Below, in pieces: positions 10,794-19,783 of a stretch of DNA of 64,000 nt (the stretch's first letter is position 1; every line of letters starts with the position of its first letter). Location: assembly GCA_028282295.1 (NCBI GenBank), contig JANQIE010000081.1:1-64000 (forward strand), given 5' to 3'. Source of the DNA: Desulfobacterales bacterium. GTDB taxonomy: Bacteria > Desulfobacterota > Desulfobacteria > Desulfobacterales > JANQIE01. Position numbers and translations under genes: made by a program. The notes under the pieces are model-generated. The model had not been told where the DNA came from, made no database searches, and saw only the letters and a program-made list of their open reading frames with translations.

Positions 10794-10877
10794 GGTTAAA
10801 ACCCCGCCGGAAGGCAATTTAAGAATTAATGACTAAGGTTTGGTCGCAAACTAAGGCGCGGTGGTCAATTACACCAC

Positions 10878-11561
10878 CTAATCGTTGTCGCTTGAGTCGC
10901 CTTTGTTTTCAGTTCGCTTCTTAATGGCTTGTAGTTCCTTTTCAATTTCATCGTCAACCATAAGTTTGTCGAATGCTTCGTCGAGGTCCGGTTTGCGGCC
11001 CAGGTTGACCAGATCGGCTTCAGCCTCCATGCGTTCGATACGATTTTCAAGTTCCTCGAATTTGACAATGGCGTCCGAATTTTCCCAGCGCCGCATGTCT
11101 TCACGCGCCTTTTTCGATTTCTGGGCCCGCAAATGCCGTTGAACCAGCAGACGTTGTTTTTCCCTAGCCGAGCGTAATTTATCCTCCAGTTGCCGGATGT
11201 CGTCCTGATATTGTGCGACCAGCGAGTTGTTTTCCAGGTGCTCGGTGTCGAGTTGGTCGGCTCGTTGTGAAAAGCGCCGTTTTTCCAGCAGCGCTTCGCG
11301 GGCCAGATCGTCACGCCCCTTCGTGACCGCCAGGGCGGCCCGCTCTTCCCAGTAGGTTTCGCGGGAGCGAATTTCCTCCAGATCCCGTTGCAGCTTTTTG
11401 CCCTGGGCCATGACGCCGGCGCAGGCGGCCTTCATTTCCACCAACGTATCTTCCATTTCCCGAATCATAAGTTTGATCATTTTTTCCGGGTCTTCAGCTT
11501 TATCCAGCATGGAGTTGATATTGGCACTGACGATATCGCGAAAACGTGTGAAAATTCCCAT
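10878..11561 (-). CDS. pspA: Phage shock protein A (PspA/Vipp1 family)
   Basis: MGIFTRFRDIVSANINSMLDKAEDPEKMIKLMIREMEDTLVEMK is PspA-like; start inferred at 11561. Confidence 0.92.
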   Translation of the reverse strand: MGIFTRFRDIVSANINSMLDKAEDPEKMIKLMIREMEDTLVEMKAACAGVMAQGKKLQRDLEEIRSRETYWEERAALAVTKGRDDLAREALLEKRRFSQRADQLDTEHLENNSLVAQYQDDIRQLEDKLRSAREKQRLLVQRHLRAQKSKKAREDMRRWENSDAIVKFEELENRIERMEAEADLVNLGRKPDLDEAFDKLMVDDEIEKELQAIKKRTENKGDSSDND

Positions 11562-11623
11562 GATTTGACTCCTTAGAAAAATGGTTTGTCGTTTGTTTTG
11601 CACAGTGACTGGTCATCTGGCAT

Positions 11624-11640
11624 AGCACTGCACGTGCCAA
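11624..11640 (-). promoter_or_regulatory. Putative sigma54 (-24/-12) promoter of psp operon
   Basis: Minus strand TTGGCACGTGCAGTGCT: GG-N10-GC spacing with TGGCAC; lies between pspA and divergent pspF. Confidence 0.75.
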
Positions 11641-11759
11641 AAAAAATTTTTACAATAAATACAGATATTTGCACAATTTGGGATTGACAGGGAGGTATTT
11701 GGCGCACAATAATTTAACTTAATTATGGTAAAAACAACCAAAAGTAGGCAATAAAAACC

Positions 11760-12809
11760 ATGAACACCGCATCAATGTCAACGGGTCCGGTCGAATCGCC
11801 CTGCGTGAGTATGCAGGAGGCTCTGGGGCAATCAGACGCTTTTTTGTTATTTCAGGAGCGTCTGTCGCGGGTGGCGCCCATCAATCGGTCGGTGTTGTTG
11901 ATCGGCGAGCGTGGCAGCGGTAAGGAGTTGGCGGCCGGCCGCCTGCATTATTTGTCGCATCGTTGGCAAGGGCCCCTGATTGCCCTGAACTGCAGCGCTT
12001 TGCCGGCAACGTTAATTGAATCGGAGTTGTTCGGTTATGAAAAAGGGGCCTTCACGGGTGCCACGGTTCAGCGTAAAGGCCGGTTTGAAACCGCTTCCGG
12101 GGGAACCCTGTTTTTGGATGAAATCGGTACGATACCTCTGGAAGCCCAGGAGAAAATCCTGCGCGTGGTGGAGTACGGCACCTTTGAGCGGGTCGGCGGC
12201 ACCCAAAGCATTGAGGTTGATGTCCGCATTGTCGCGGCCACCAATGCCGACCTGCCGGCATTGGCGGCCCAGGGCCGCTTCAAGCAGGATTTGCTGGATC
12301 GACTCTCTTTCGAGGTGTTGATGGTGCCCCCTTTGCGGGTGCGCCGGGAGGACATCCTTTTTCTGGCCGACCATTTTGCCCGGCGCATGGCCTTTGAATT
12401 GGGACGTAGCGAGTTACCCACCTTCGGCGCCACGGCGCAACTGGCCCTGCTCGATCACCCCTGGCCCGGCAATGTGCGCGAATTGAAAAATGTGGTGGAG
12501 CGGGCCGTTTACCGCAATGATTCCGCGCTTATCAAACAGATCGATTTCGATCCCTTTCGATCTCCTTACGCGGCTCAGCCGCCGACGGCAACACAAAGCA
12601 CGCCCGCAGCATCCGGTCCGACACCGGCGGTCACAAGGGCCGAACCCGAAGAGGAGAACTATCATGCTGCACTGCAGCGTTTTAAACTTGATTTTATGCG
12701 GCGCGCTCTGAAACACTGTCGTTACAATCAGAAGAAGGCCGCCGCGCGCATGGGATTGACCTACCATCAGTTCAGGGGGCTTTACCGCAACCTGAAAGAC
12801 GCCCTGTAG
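11760..12809 (+). CDS. pspF: Sigma54-dependent activator PspF-like
   Basis: AAA+ Walker A GERGSGKE, GAFTGA loop, GGTLFLDEIG, C-terminal HTH; divergent from psp operon. Confidence 0.9.
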   Translation: MNTASMSTGPVESPCVSMQEALGQSDAFLLFQERLSRVAPINRSVLLIGERGSGKELAAGRLHYLSHRWQGPLIALNCSALPATLIESELFGYEKGAFTGATVQRKGRFETASGGTLFLDEIGTIPLEAQEKILRVVEYGTFERVGGTQSIEVDVRIVAATNADLPALAAQGRFKQDLLDRLSFEVLMVPPLRVRREDILFLADHFARRMAFELGRSELPTFGATAQLALLDHPWPGNVRELKNVVERAVYRNDSALIKQIDFDPFRSPYAAQPPTATQSTPAASGPTPAVTRAEPEEENYHAALQRFKLDFMRRALKHCRYNQKKAAARMGLTYHQFRGLYRNLKDAL

Positions 12810-12978
12810 TTTCGCGCGATATGATTCGTGTTTAACTTGTATCCATCCGCAGGAGGTATTGATAATTGGCTTGACGCCGCGTAAAAACCTTAGTACCGAT
12901 TTCACGAAACACGACGGCCAAGGTTAAGTCGCAAAAAACATTGCAAATTTCCGATTTACAGGATCGTATTCGCAAACC

Positions 12979-14046
12979 ATGATGATGCCGCTGAAAAAAC
13001 TGTTCCAGCAACCGTCCCTGACGGGTCTGTCCAAAACCTGCGGCTGAGCGGCGAAATTAAGCCCGGTCGGGCTTGATCAGCTTTTGCGCTCACTACCGCG
13101 AAACAAGGACCCGAATCTGCTCGTCGGTTTTGAAACCAACGATGACGCCGGGGTGTATCGTCTGACCGCGGACCTGGCTTTGGTGACCACGGCCGATATC
13201 ATCACACCACCGGTGGATGATCCGTATCTGTTCGGCCAGATCGCCGCCGCCAACGCCATCAGCGATATTTACGCCATGGGCGGCCGTCCGGTGACCTGCA
13301 TCAACCTGGCGGCGTTTCCTTCGGGCAAATTGCCGGCAAAGGATCTGCATCAAATTGTTGCCGGGGCGCTGAGTAAAATAACCGAAGCCGGGGCGGTGCT
13401 GGCCGGGGGCCACACCATCGAGGACGATGAACCCAAATTCGGCTTGGCCGTCACGGGCGTGGTCCATCCGGACAAAATCTGGCGCAATGCCGGTGCACAA
13501 CCGGGTGACGCCTTGATACTCACCAAACCGATCGGCAGCGGGGTGCTTTTTAATGCCAACTTAAAGGGCTGGGTTTCGCCGGACAGCCTGCAAGCCTGCC
13601 TGGCTGCGCTGACAGAACTCAATCGGGGCGCGGTCGAGGCGCTTGAGCGCTTTGACGTGCATGCCGGCACCGACGTAACCGGCTTCGGCTTGGCCGGGCA
13701 TGCTTTTGAGATGGCGCGCGGATCGGCGGTGACCCTGGAGATCACGTTCGATCAAATCCCAACCATGACGGATGCGCTCAAGATGTACCGCAAAGGGATG
13801 TCCACCGGTGTGAACAAGCACAATCGCGCCCTGGTTGAAGCGCAGTCTCGATTCGATCCGGCGATGTCGACCCGGCGCCGGGAGATCGTTTTTGATCCCC
13901 AAACAAGCGGCGGCCTGCTTGTGGCGCTGCCGCAAAGCCAAGCGGACGCAGCCCTTAAGGCACTGCACGCCCAGGGACTCGGGGCTGCCCGGATGATCGG
14001 GACCGTGACCGCGGTTGCCGGGGACGATCTGTTGGTGTTCAAATAA
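12979..14046 (+). CDS. selD: Selenide, water dikinase (SelD), selenocysteine-containing
   Basis: In-frame TGA 13045-13047 gives GLSKTCGUAAKLSP..., the SelD active-site motif; ORF track starts downstream of it; downstream SelD sequence DLALVTTADIITPPVDDPYLFGQIAAANAISDIYAMGG. Confidence 0.93.
13053..13077 (+). promoter_or_regulatory. Bacterial SECIS-like hairpin in selD
   Basis: ATTAAGCCC-GGTC-GGGCTTGAT stem (one G.U) with GG in loop at +18 after UGA. Confidence 0.8.
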
Positions 14047-14430
14047 GACGATGCAGGTTTCTACTATTTCCGGATGGGCACTATCTAATACCGGCGCATC
14101 AATGCTTGCTTGCTATTTCCAATCTAAATTGATACTTTTTTTAAAATAATACAATAATCCGTGATGGGATCGTTGATTTAACCTGATACAAAGGTCTTTC
14201 TCAATATGGGAGTTATACCCATTAGCCCAGTTGGGGAACGTTGTTTTTTGTACTGCCTCCTATCTTACTGTAATTTCAACCCCTTCCACTTCGCCGCATT
14301 TCGTGAAAGTCCTTAAAACCTGCCGGGATTATCAACCATTGAGCGGGAAGCTCTAAATTTCAGATTCGCCGGACACGGCCCACTCGCATCATTTTAGTCG
14401 GCAACCTTTTACCAAAAGGGAGGTGACATC

Positions 14431-15660
14431 ATGATCAACCGTCGAAATTTTTTGCGTCTTGCCAAAACGTTTGGCTGGAGTTCAACGCTGTTGGCCGCAA
14501 CCGCCATGACCGGCACGGTTTCGGTAGCACGTTTGGCGCAAGCCGCGCAAGCCGTCCAAACCAAACGGGAAAAGCAAAAGCCCAGGCTGCGCATGACTTA
14601 TGTCGTGCCGGTGCTCGGCGACGCACCGTTTCGCATCGGCAAATTCGGCCCGCCCGAATTTGTCCGGGATCTGGAAGAACGCACCAACGGCGAAATCCGC
14701 GTTGAGTTGATTACCGGAATGGAAATCTGCAACCAGCTCGAATGTGTCAAACGGGCGCAGCAGGGCATCGTCGAACTGTTCATGTCCGGCACCCAGAATT
14801 CGGCTACGGCCGCCCCCTACTATAATGTGCTCGATTTTCCCTATCTGTTTCCCAGCCGGGCGGCACAGAACTATTTTATCTATCATCCCAAAAGTGAAAA
14901 AATACTGCGCGAACCCTTGCGCAAGCACCACGGCATCCATTTTCTGTTCACCAGTTGCCGCCTGAGGGGCTTGATGATGGGCAAAAAATGGGAAAAGCGC
15001 GCGGATATCAGTCGAATCAGCGAGCTGGAGGGCTTGACGATTCGGGTAACGGCCAGCCAACTCGGCAAACTGGCACTGCAATTGTTAAAAACCAACGCCG
15101 TGCCGATGCCTTGGAACGAAACCGCCAATGCCCTTCAATACGGCCTGATCGACGGGATGGAAAGCTGGGAGTCGGCTGTTGCCGCAGCCATGCCGCAAGT
15201 CATCAGCCAGGTCGTGGATCTGCGCCTGTTTTCCGGTTTCGGTCATACGGCCATGAACGCGGCTGTATTCGACAAACTGCCGCCTGATTTGCAAGCCGCC
15301 GTCATGGAATCGGCTTATGTCACCCAGATGTTTTGCCAACTGGCCAGCGAGGCCTCACTGGTCAATACCGTCGGGGCATCGAATCCCCAGAAAGCGGACA
15401 CAATTTTCGGCCGCAACAAGGTCCGTTTCGTGGAATTGTCGCCTGCGCAATTGCGCCAAGCCGAACAGCTTTGTGCGCCGAAATACAACCCGGCCCCCTG
15501 GACGCAATGGCGCACTAAACTCGATCGCATGGCCGGCGGTATTGACACCTATCAAGCCATTTACGATATCGCCCGTGAAATTCCGGTCGGCACCCTGGCG
15601 GAAAATGTCATGCCGCGCCGCTGGTGGAAAGCCGGCGAAGAAAACGGGGTGCCGTCATGA
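14431..15660 (+). CDS. TRAP-type (DctP family) substrate-binding protein, Tat-type signal
   Basis: RRNFLRLAK Tat-like motif; DctP-like sequence (RTNGEIRVEL..., GLTIRVTAS..., NALQYGLIDGMESW). Confidence 0.85.
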   Translation: MINRRNFLRLAKTFGWSSTLLAATAMTGTVSVARLAQAAQAVQTKREKQKPRLRMTYVVPVLGDAPFRIGKFGPPEFVRDLEERTNGEIRVELITGMEICNQLECVKRAQQGIVELFMSGTQNSATAAPYYNVLDFPYLFPSRAAQNYFIYHPKSEKILREPLRKHHGIHFLFTSCRLRGLMMGKKWEKRADISRISELEGLTIRVTASQLGKLALQLLKTNAVPMPWNETANALQYGLIDGMESWESAVAAAMPQVISQVVDLRLFSGFGHTAMNAAVFDKLPPDLQAAVMESAYVTQMFCQLASEASLVNTVGASNPQKADTIFGRNKVRFVELSPAQLRQAEQLCAPKYNPAPWTQWRTKLDRMAGGIDTYQAIYDIAREIPVGTLAENVMPRRWWKAGEENGVPS

Positions 15661-16883
15661 GCCGATTACATGTTTCACGGCTGGCGCGTCGAGACTTGTT
15701 TCGTCTGGCAAAAGTTTACGGTTGGAGTTCGATATTTCTCGCCGCGGGCGTGCTGGCCGGGCCATTCACCTTTGCCCGTCTGGCCGCGGCAACCCAACGC
15801 ACACATGCCCGCCGCACCGCCGGCAAACCCCGTATAATACTTAACTACGGCGTTGCATCCGTGGGTGGGAATGTGTATCAGGTCGAAATGAGCGGTTGTC
15901 CCCAGTTTGTGCGGGACCTGGAAGAACGCACCAATGGCGAAATACGCGTGGAGATGATCGACAGATTTCGTGTCTGCAATCAGCTTGACTGTGTCAAGCG
16001 CGTCCAGCAAGGGATCATCGACCTTTATTTTTCATCGACCCAAAACTCAGCCGGAGCAGCCCCCTATTTTAACGTGCTTGACTTTCCCTATCTGTTCCCC
16101 TCGCGTGCCAGTCAATACTACTTTTTCTATCACCCCAAGAGTGAAGCACTATTGCGGGCCCCCTTACGTAAACATCACGGCATCCATTTTCTTTTTACCA
16201 GTTGCCGGTTGCGCGGATTGATGATGGGGCGTAAATGGGCCGCCCGGCCGCCCATCCGCCGGCTCAAGGCCCTGACCGGTCTCAAAATCCGCGTGACGGC
16301 CAGCGACCTGGGCAAACTTGCCCTGGAGCAATTCGGCGTCAAACCGTTGCCCCTTGCCTGGAGCGAGACCGCCGGCGCTCTGAAACACGGCCTGGTCGAC
16401 GGCATGGAAACCTGGGCGTCGGCCGCCGCCGCGGTCATGCCGGAGGTCTTGTCCCAGGTGATCGACCTGCGGTTGTACAGTGGCAACGGACACACCGCCA
16501 TCAGCGCCAAGGTATTTGACACCCTGCCGGGGCATTTGCAAGATGCAGTGATGGAATCGGCCTATCATACCCAGATATTCTGCCAGTTGGCCGGCGAGGC
16601 GTCCATGGTGAACACCATCGGCGCTTCCAAGCCCCAGAAACCGGGAACGATATTGGCGAGCCACAATGTTCGGTTTATCCGGTTGACGCCACAAGAGCTG
16701 AAAAAGGCGGAGCAATTGTGCGCTCCCAATGCCAACCCCGCACCCTGGGAAGAGTGGCGCACGAAATTAAATGCTATGGCCGGTAACTTCGATGTTTACA
16801 GTACGATCTATGAAACGGCCCGTGAAATTCCCGGCGACACGATGGCCGAGGATGTCGTTGCACGACGCTGGTGGCTGAATTGA
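15657..16883 (+). CDS. TRAP-type (DctP family) substrate-binding protein, paralog of preceding gene
   Basis: High similarity to 14431-15660 throughout; ATGA overlap with it; RRDLFRLAK signal. Confidence 0.85.
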   Translation: MSRLHVSRLARRDLFRLAKVYGWSSIFLAAGVLAGPFTFARLAAATQRTHARRTAGKPRIILNYGVASVGGNVYQVEMSGCPQFVRDLEERTNGEIRVEMIDRFRVCNQLDCVKRVQQGIIDLYFSSTQNSAGAAPYFNVLDFPYLFPSRASQYYFFYHPKSEALLRAPLRKHHGIHFLFTSCRLRGLMMGRKWAARPPIRRLKALTGLKIRVTASDLGKLALEQFGVKPLPLAWSETAGALKHGLVDGMETWASAAAAVMPEVLSQVIDLRLYSGNGHTAISAKVFDTLPGHLQDAVMESAYHTQIFCQLAGEASMVNTIGASKPQKPGTILASHNVRFIRLTPQELKKAEQLCAPNANPAPWEEWRTKLNAMAGNFDVYSTIYETAREIPGDTMAEDVVARRWWLN

Positions 16884-16960
16884 AGCCGGTTTGAAAAATT
16901 TGTGTTTATCCGGCAATACAAACTCCTTGATCGCGGACAACCCCCATGCCGTTTATTGCG

Positions 16961-19726
16961 ATGCGAAGTGTCAAGGCCAAACTGGCCCTTTCATTTATGA
17001 CCGCCACTGTGATGGTGGTGGCGACCAGTGCCTTGGCACTGTATGCTTTTTTTTATTTCAATCAAGCGCTGGACCGTATCACCGGTAAAGACGTGCCGGC
17101 CATGGTACTGGCCCAGCAACTGGCGGTTCGGAGTGAACGGTTGATCGCCGGTGCGCCGGCCTTGATCGCATCGGAAAGTGATGACCGGCGCAACGCAATT
17201 GCGGCGGAACTTGAAGCCGATGCTGCTGAATTGTCCACCCTGATTTCCGGTCTTGGCGCGGCACCGGTGGCGCAGCCCATAATTGCGGCCTTGGACACTA
17301 ACTGGCGACAGATTGTGCACAATATCCACGCCATCGACGAAAACGTGAAAAAAAAACTGGCGCTGGTTGCCGAGATGAACAACCGTCGCCGGATGCTACT
17401 GGCGGTTTACGCCGATTTTAAGGCGATCATCAAACCACACATCTCACTGTCCCTGGCACCGCTTGCCGAACTTCAGGCACGACCACAGGACAACGCGAAC
17501 CGCGCCCGCTCAACGTCAGCCGGTCAACGTGTCATAGCGCGCGTGCCCCAAGTGATCGATCTGATGGAAATCCGCCGCTTGGGCGATATTCTCACGAACA
17601 ATCTGCTTTCCATTCTGTTTGAACATGCGCCGAGGACGCTTAAGATTCTCGAACTTAAATCCAAGGCCAATCTGGTCGATATGCGTGAAAAAGGCGGCAG
17701 CTTTTCACCGGCGATGGCGCAAACCTACACGGATATATTGGAACGCTTCGATTCGCTGAATCAGGGCCGCCAGTCGCTTATCCATTTGCGACGTCGCGAA
17801 CTTGAAAATGCTGCCCGGACCCAGGCGTTGCTCACCTCGATCCGCTCGCTCGCCCAGCGCCTGGACAGCGAAGTGCGCAGGCTTGTCGCGCAAACCCGTG
17901 CCGATATTGACCGGAAAAACGCCGCCGTGCGCCAACAGCGAACGGCAATCTCTTTTATCCTTATCGTGGTGGCATTGTTTAGCGTGTTTTTTTCAATTTT
18001 GATGGGCTTGGTTTATGTGAGGCGTCAAATCGTGCGCCCCATCGACGACCTGGCCCGCGTGGCCCGTCACATCGAAAGCGGTGACCTGGCACAACAGGCC
18101 GATGAAGGCCGCGACGACGAAATCGGTGATCTGGCCAAAGCCTTCAATCAGATGGTCACCCACCAGCGTCAAGCCGAGGCTGCCTTGCGCCGGTCGCAAC
18201 TGGAGCTTGAAAAACGGGTTGCGGAACGCACGACCGAATTGTCCCGCATGAACCGTGAGCTGACCCAAGCCAAGGAAGTTGCGGAAACCACCACCAGAGC
18301 GAAAACCGCTTTTCTGGCCAACATGAGCCATGAACTGCGCACGCCCCTGAACGCGATTTTAGGCTATTCCCAGTTGCTGGCCCGTGATCCGGGTATATCC
18401 GCCGACCAGCGGCGGCATCTGCAAACCATCAATCTGGCCGGTGATCACTTGTTGAATCAGATCAATGATGTCCTGGAGATGTCCAAAATCGAGGCCGGGC
18501 ACATGACCCTGAATCCGGTGAACATCGATTTGGAGCACACCTTGCCCGCCATCGGCGAGATGATCAGTTGGCGTGCAAAGAGCAAGGGGGTGCGGTTTGC
18601 AATTGATCGTGATCCGCAGGTCCCACGTTACATCAAGACCGATGCACACAAGCTGCGGCAGGCGCTTATCAATCTTCTGAGCAATGCGGTCAAATTCACG
18701 CACAAGGGCCGCATCGATCTGAAAGTTGAAACTGTGCCACCCGACGACAAATCCGATGATGCGGTGGATCGGGCCCAACCTCAAAACACGACGCAGACCT
18801 TGCGTTTCATTGTGCGTGACACCGGTATCGGAATCGCCGCAGACCGTATCAACACTGTTTTCGATGCGTTTGTGCAGGTTGACAGAGGCAACCGCAGCCA
18901 TGAGGGGACGGGGTTGGGGCTGACCATCAGCCGGCAGTGCGCCCGGCTCATGGGTGGTGATCTAACCGTTACGAGCGAGGAAGGCAAGGGATCGGAATTT
19001 ATTCTTCAAATTCAGGCCGAAATCATTTCCGCCATGGAGGTGGTGGCCGCGACACCGGCCTGCGGCGTTGAAGATTTAAAAAATGAGGCGTCATGCTATC
19101 GCATCCTGGTTGCGGATGATCATGCCGATAGCCGTACCCTGCTCGGCACCCTCATGCGTTCGGCCGGGTTCAAGGTTCGTGAAGCCCGCAACGGGCAGGA
19201 GGCGATTGAACTACATGCGCAGTGGCACCCCCATTTTATCTGGATGGATATCCGCATGCCCGATGTGGACGGGTGTGAGGCGACACGAACCATCCGCGCC
19301 AAGGAAGCAGAGGCATCCCGTGTGCCGATTGTGGCGCTCACGGCCCACGCCTTGGAGCAGGAACAGGAGGCCATTTTGGAAGCCGGTTGTGACGCCATTG
19401 TTCACAAGCCGTATCATGAGCAGGATTTGTTTGACATTCTGCAAAAACATCTGAACGTGAGGCGCAGTTATACCATGGGCAAGGCCCGGATGGGGCAAGG
19501 GGACGGACCGCTCGACAACATCGACCCCGGCCTTGTGGCAAAGCTGCCCGCGGATCAGCGGCAGGCCTTGCACCGCGCAGCGGTGACGCTTGATATCGAT
19601 CATACCGCCGCACTTATCGCAGACATGCCGCCCGACCTGGATCACTTGGCCGCGGGTTTCAGACAACTTTTAGATCGTTTCGATTTCGGGCGCATGATTG
19701 AATTGCTGCAAAAGCCGGTCAATTGA
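16961..19726 (+). CDS. Hybrid sensor histidine kinase (TorS-like periplasmic domain, HAMP, HisKA, HATPase, REC)
   Basis: HAMP, H-box FLANMSHELRTPLNAILGY, N/G boxes, REC domain HFIWMDIRMPDVDG. Confidence 0.88.
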   Translation: MRSVKAKLALSFMTATVMVVATSALALYAFFYFNQALDRITGKDVPAMVLAQQLAVRSERLIAGAPALIASESDDRRNAIAAELEADAAELSTLISGLGAAPVAQPIIAALDTNWRQIVHNIHAIDENVKKKLALVAEMNNRRRMLLAVYADFKAIIKPHISLSLAPLAELQARPQDNANRARSTSAGQRVIARVPQVIDLMEIRRLGDILTNNLLSILFEHAPRTLKILELKSKANLVDMREKGGSFSPAMAQTYTDILERFDSLNQGRQSLIHLRRRELENAARTQALLTSIRSLAQRLDSEVRRLVAQTRADIDRKNAAVRQQRTAISFILIVVALFSVFFSILMGLVYVRRQIVRPIDDLARVARHIESGDLAQQADEGRDDEIGDLAKAFNQMVTHQRQAEAALRRSQLELEKRVAERTTELSRMNRELTQAKEVAETTTRAKTAFLANMSHELRTPLNAILGYSQLLARDPGISADQRRHLQTINLAGDHLLNQINDVLEMSKIEAGHMTLNPVNIDLEHTLPAIGEMISWRAKSKGVRFAIDRDPQVPRYIKTDAHKLRQALINLLSNAVKFTHKGRIDLKVETVPPDDKSDDAVDRAQPQNTTQTLRFIVRDTGIGIAADRINTVFDAFVQVDRGNRSHEGTGLGLTISRQCARLMGGDLTVTSEEGKGSEFILQIQAEIISAMEVVAATPACGVEDLKNEASCYRILVADDHADSRTLLGTLMRSAGFKVREARNGQEAIELHAQWHPHFIWMDIRMPDVDGCEATRTIRAKEAEASRVPIVALTAHALEQEQEAILEAGCDAIVHKPYHEQDLFDILQKHLNVRRSYTMGKARMGQGDGPLDNIDPGLVAKLPADQRQALHRAAVTLDIDHTAALIADMPPDLDHLAAGFRQLLDRFDFGRMIELLQKPVN

Positions 19727-19783
19727 AAGCGGGCCGCCCGGAGAGTTTGGCGACATTTTTTTATTTGTTCCAAAAGGCACGCA

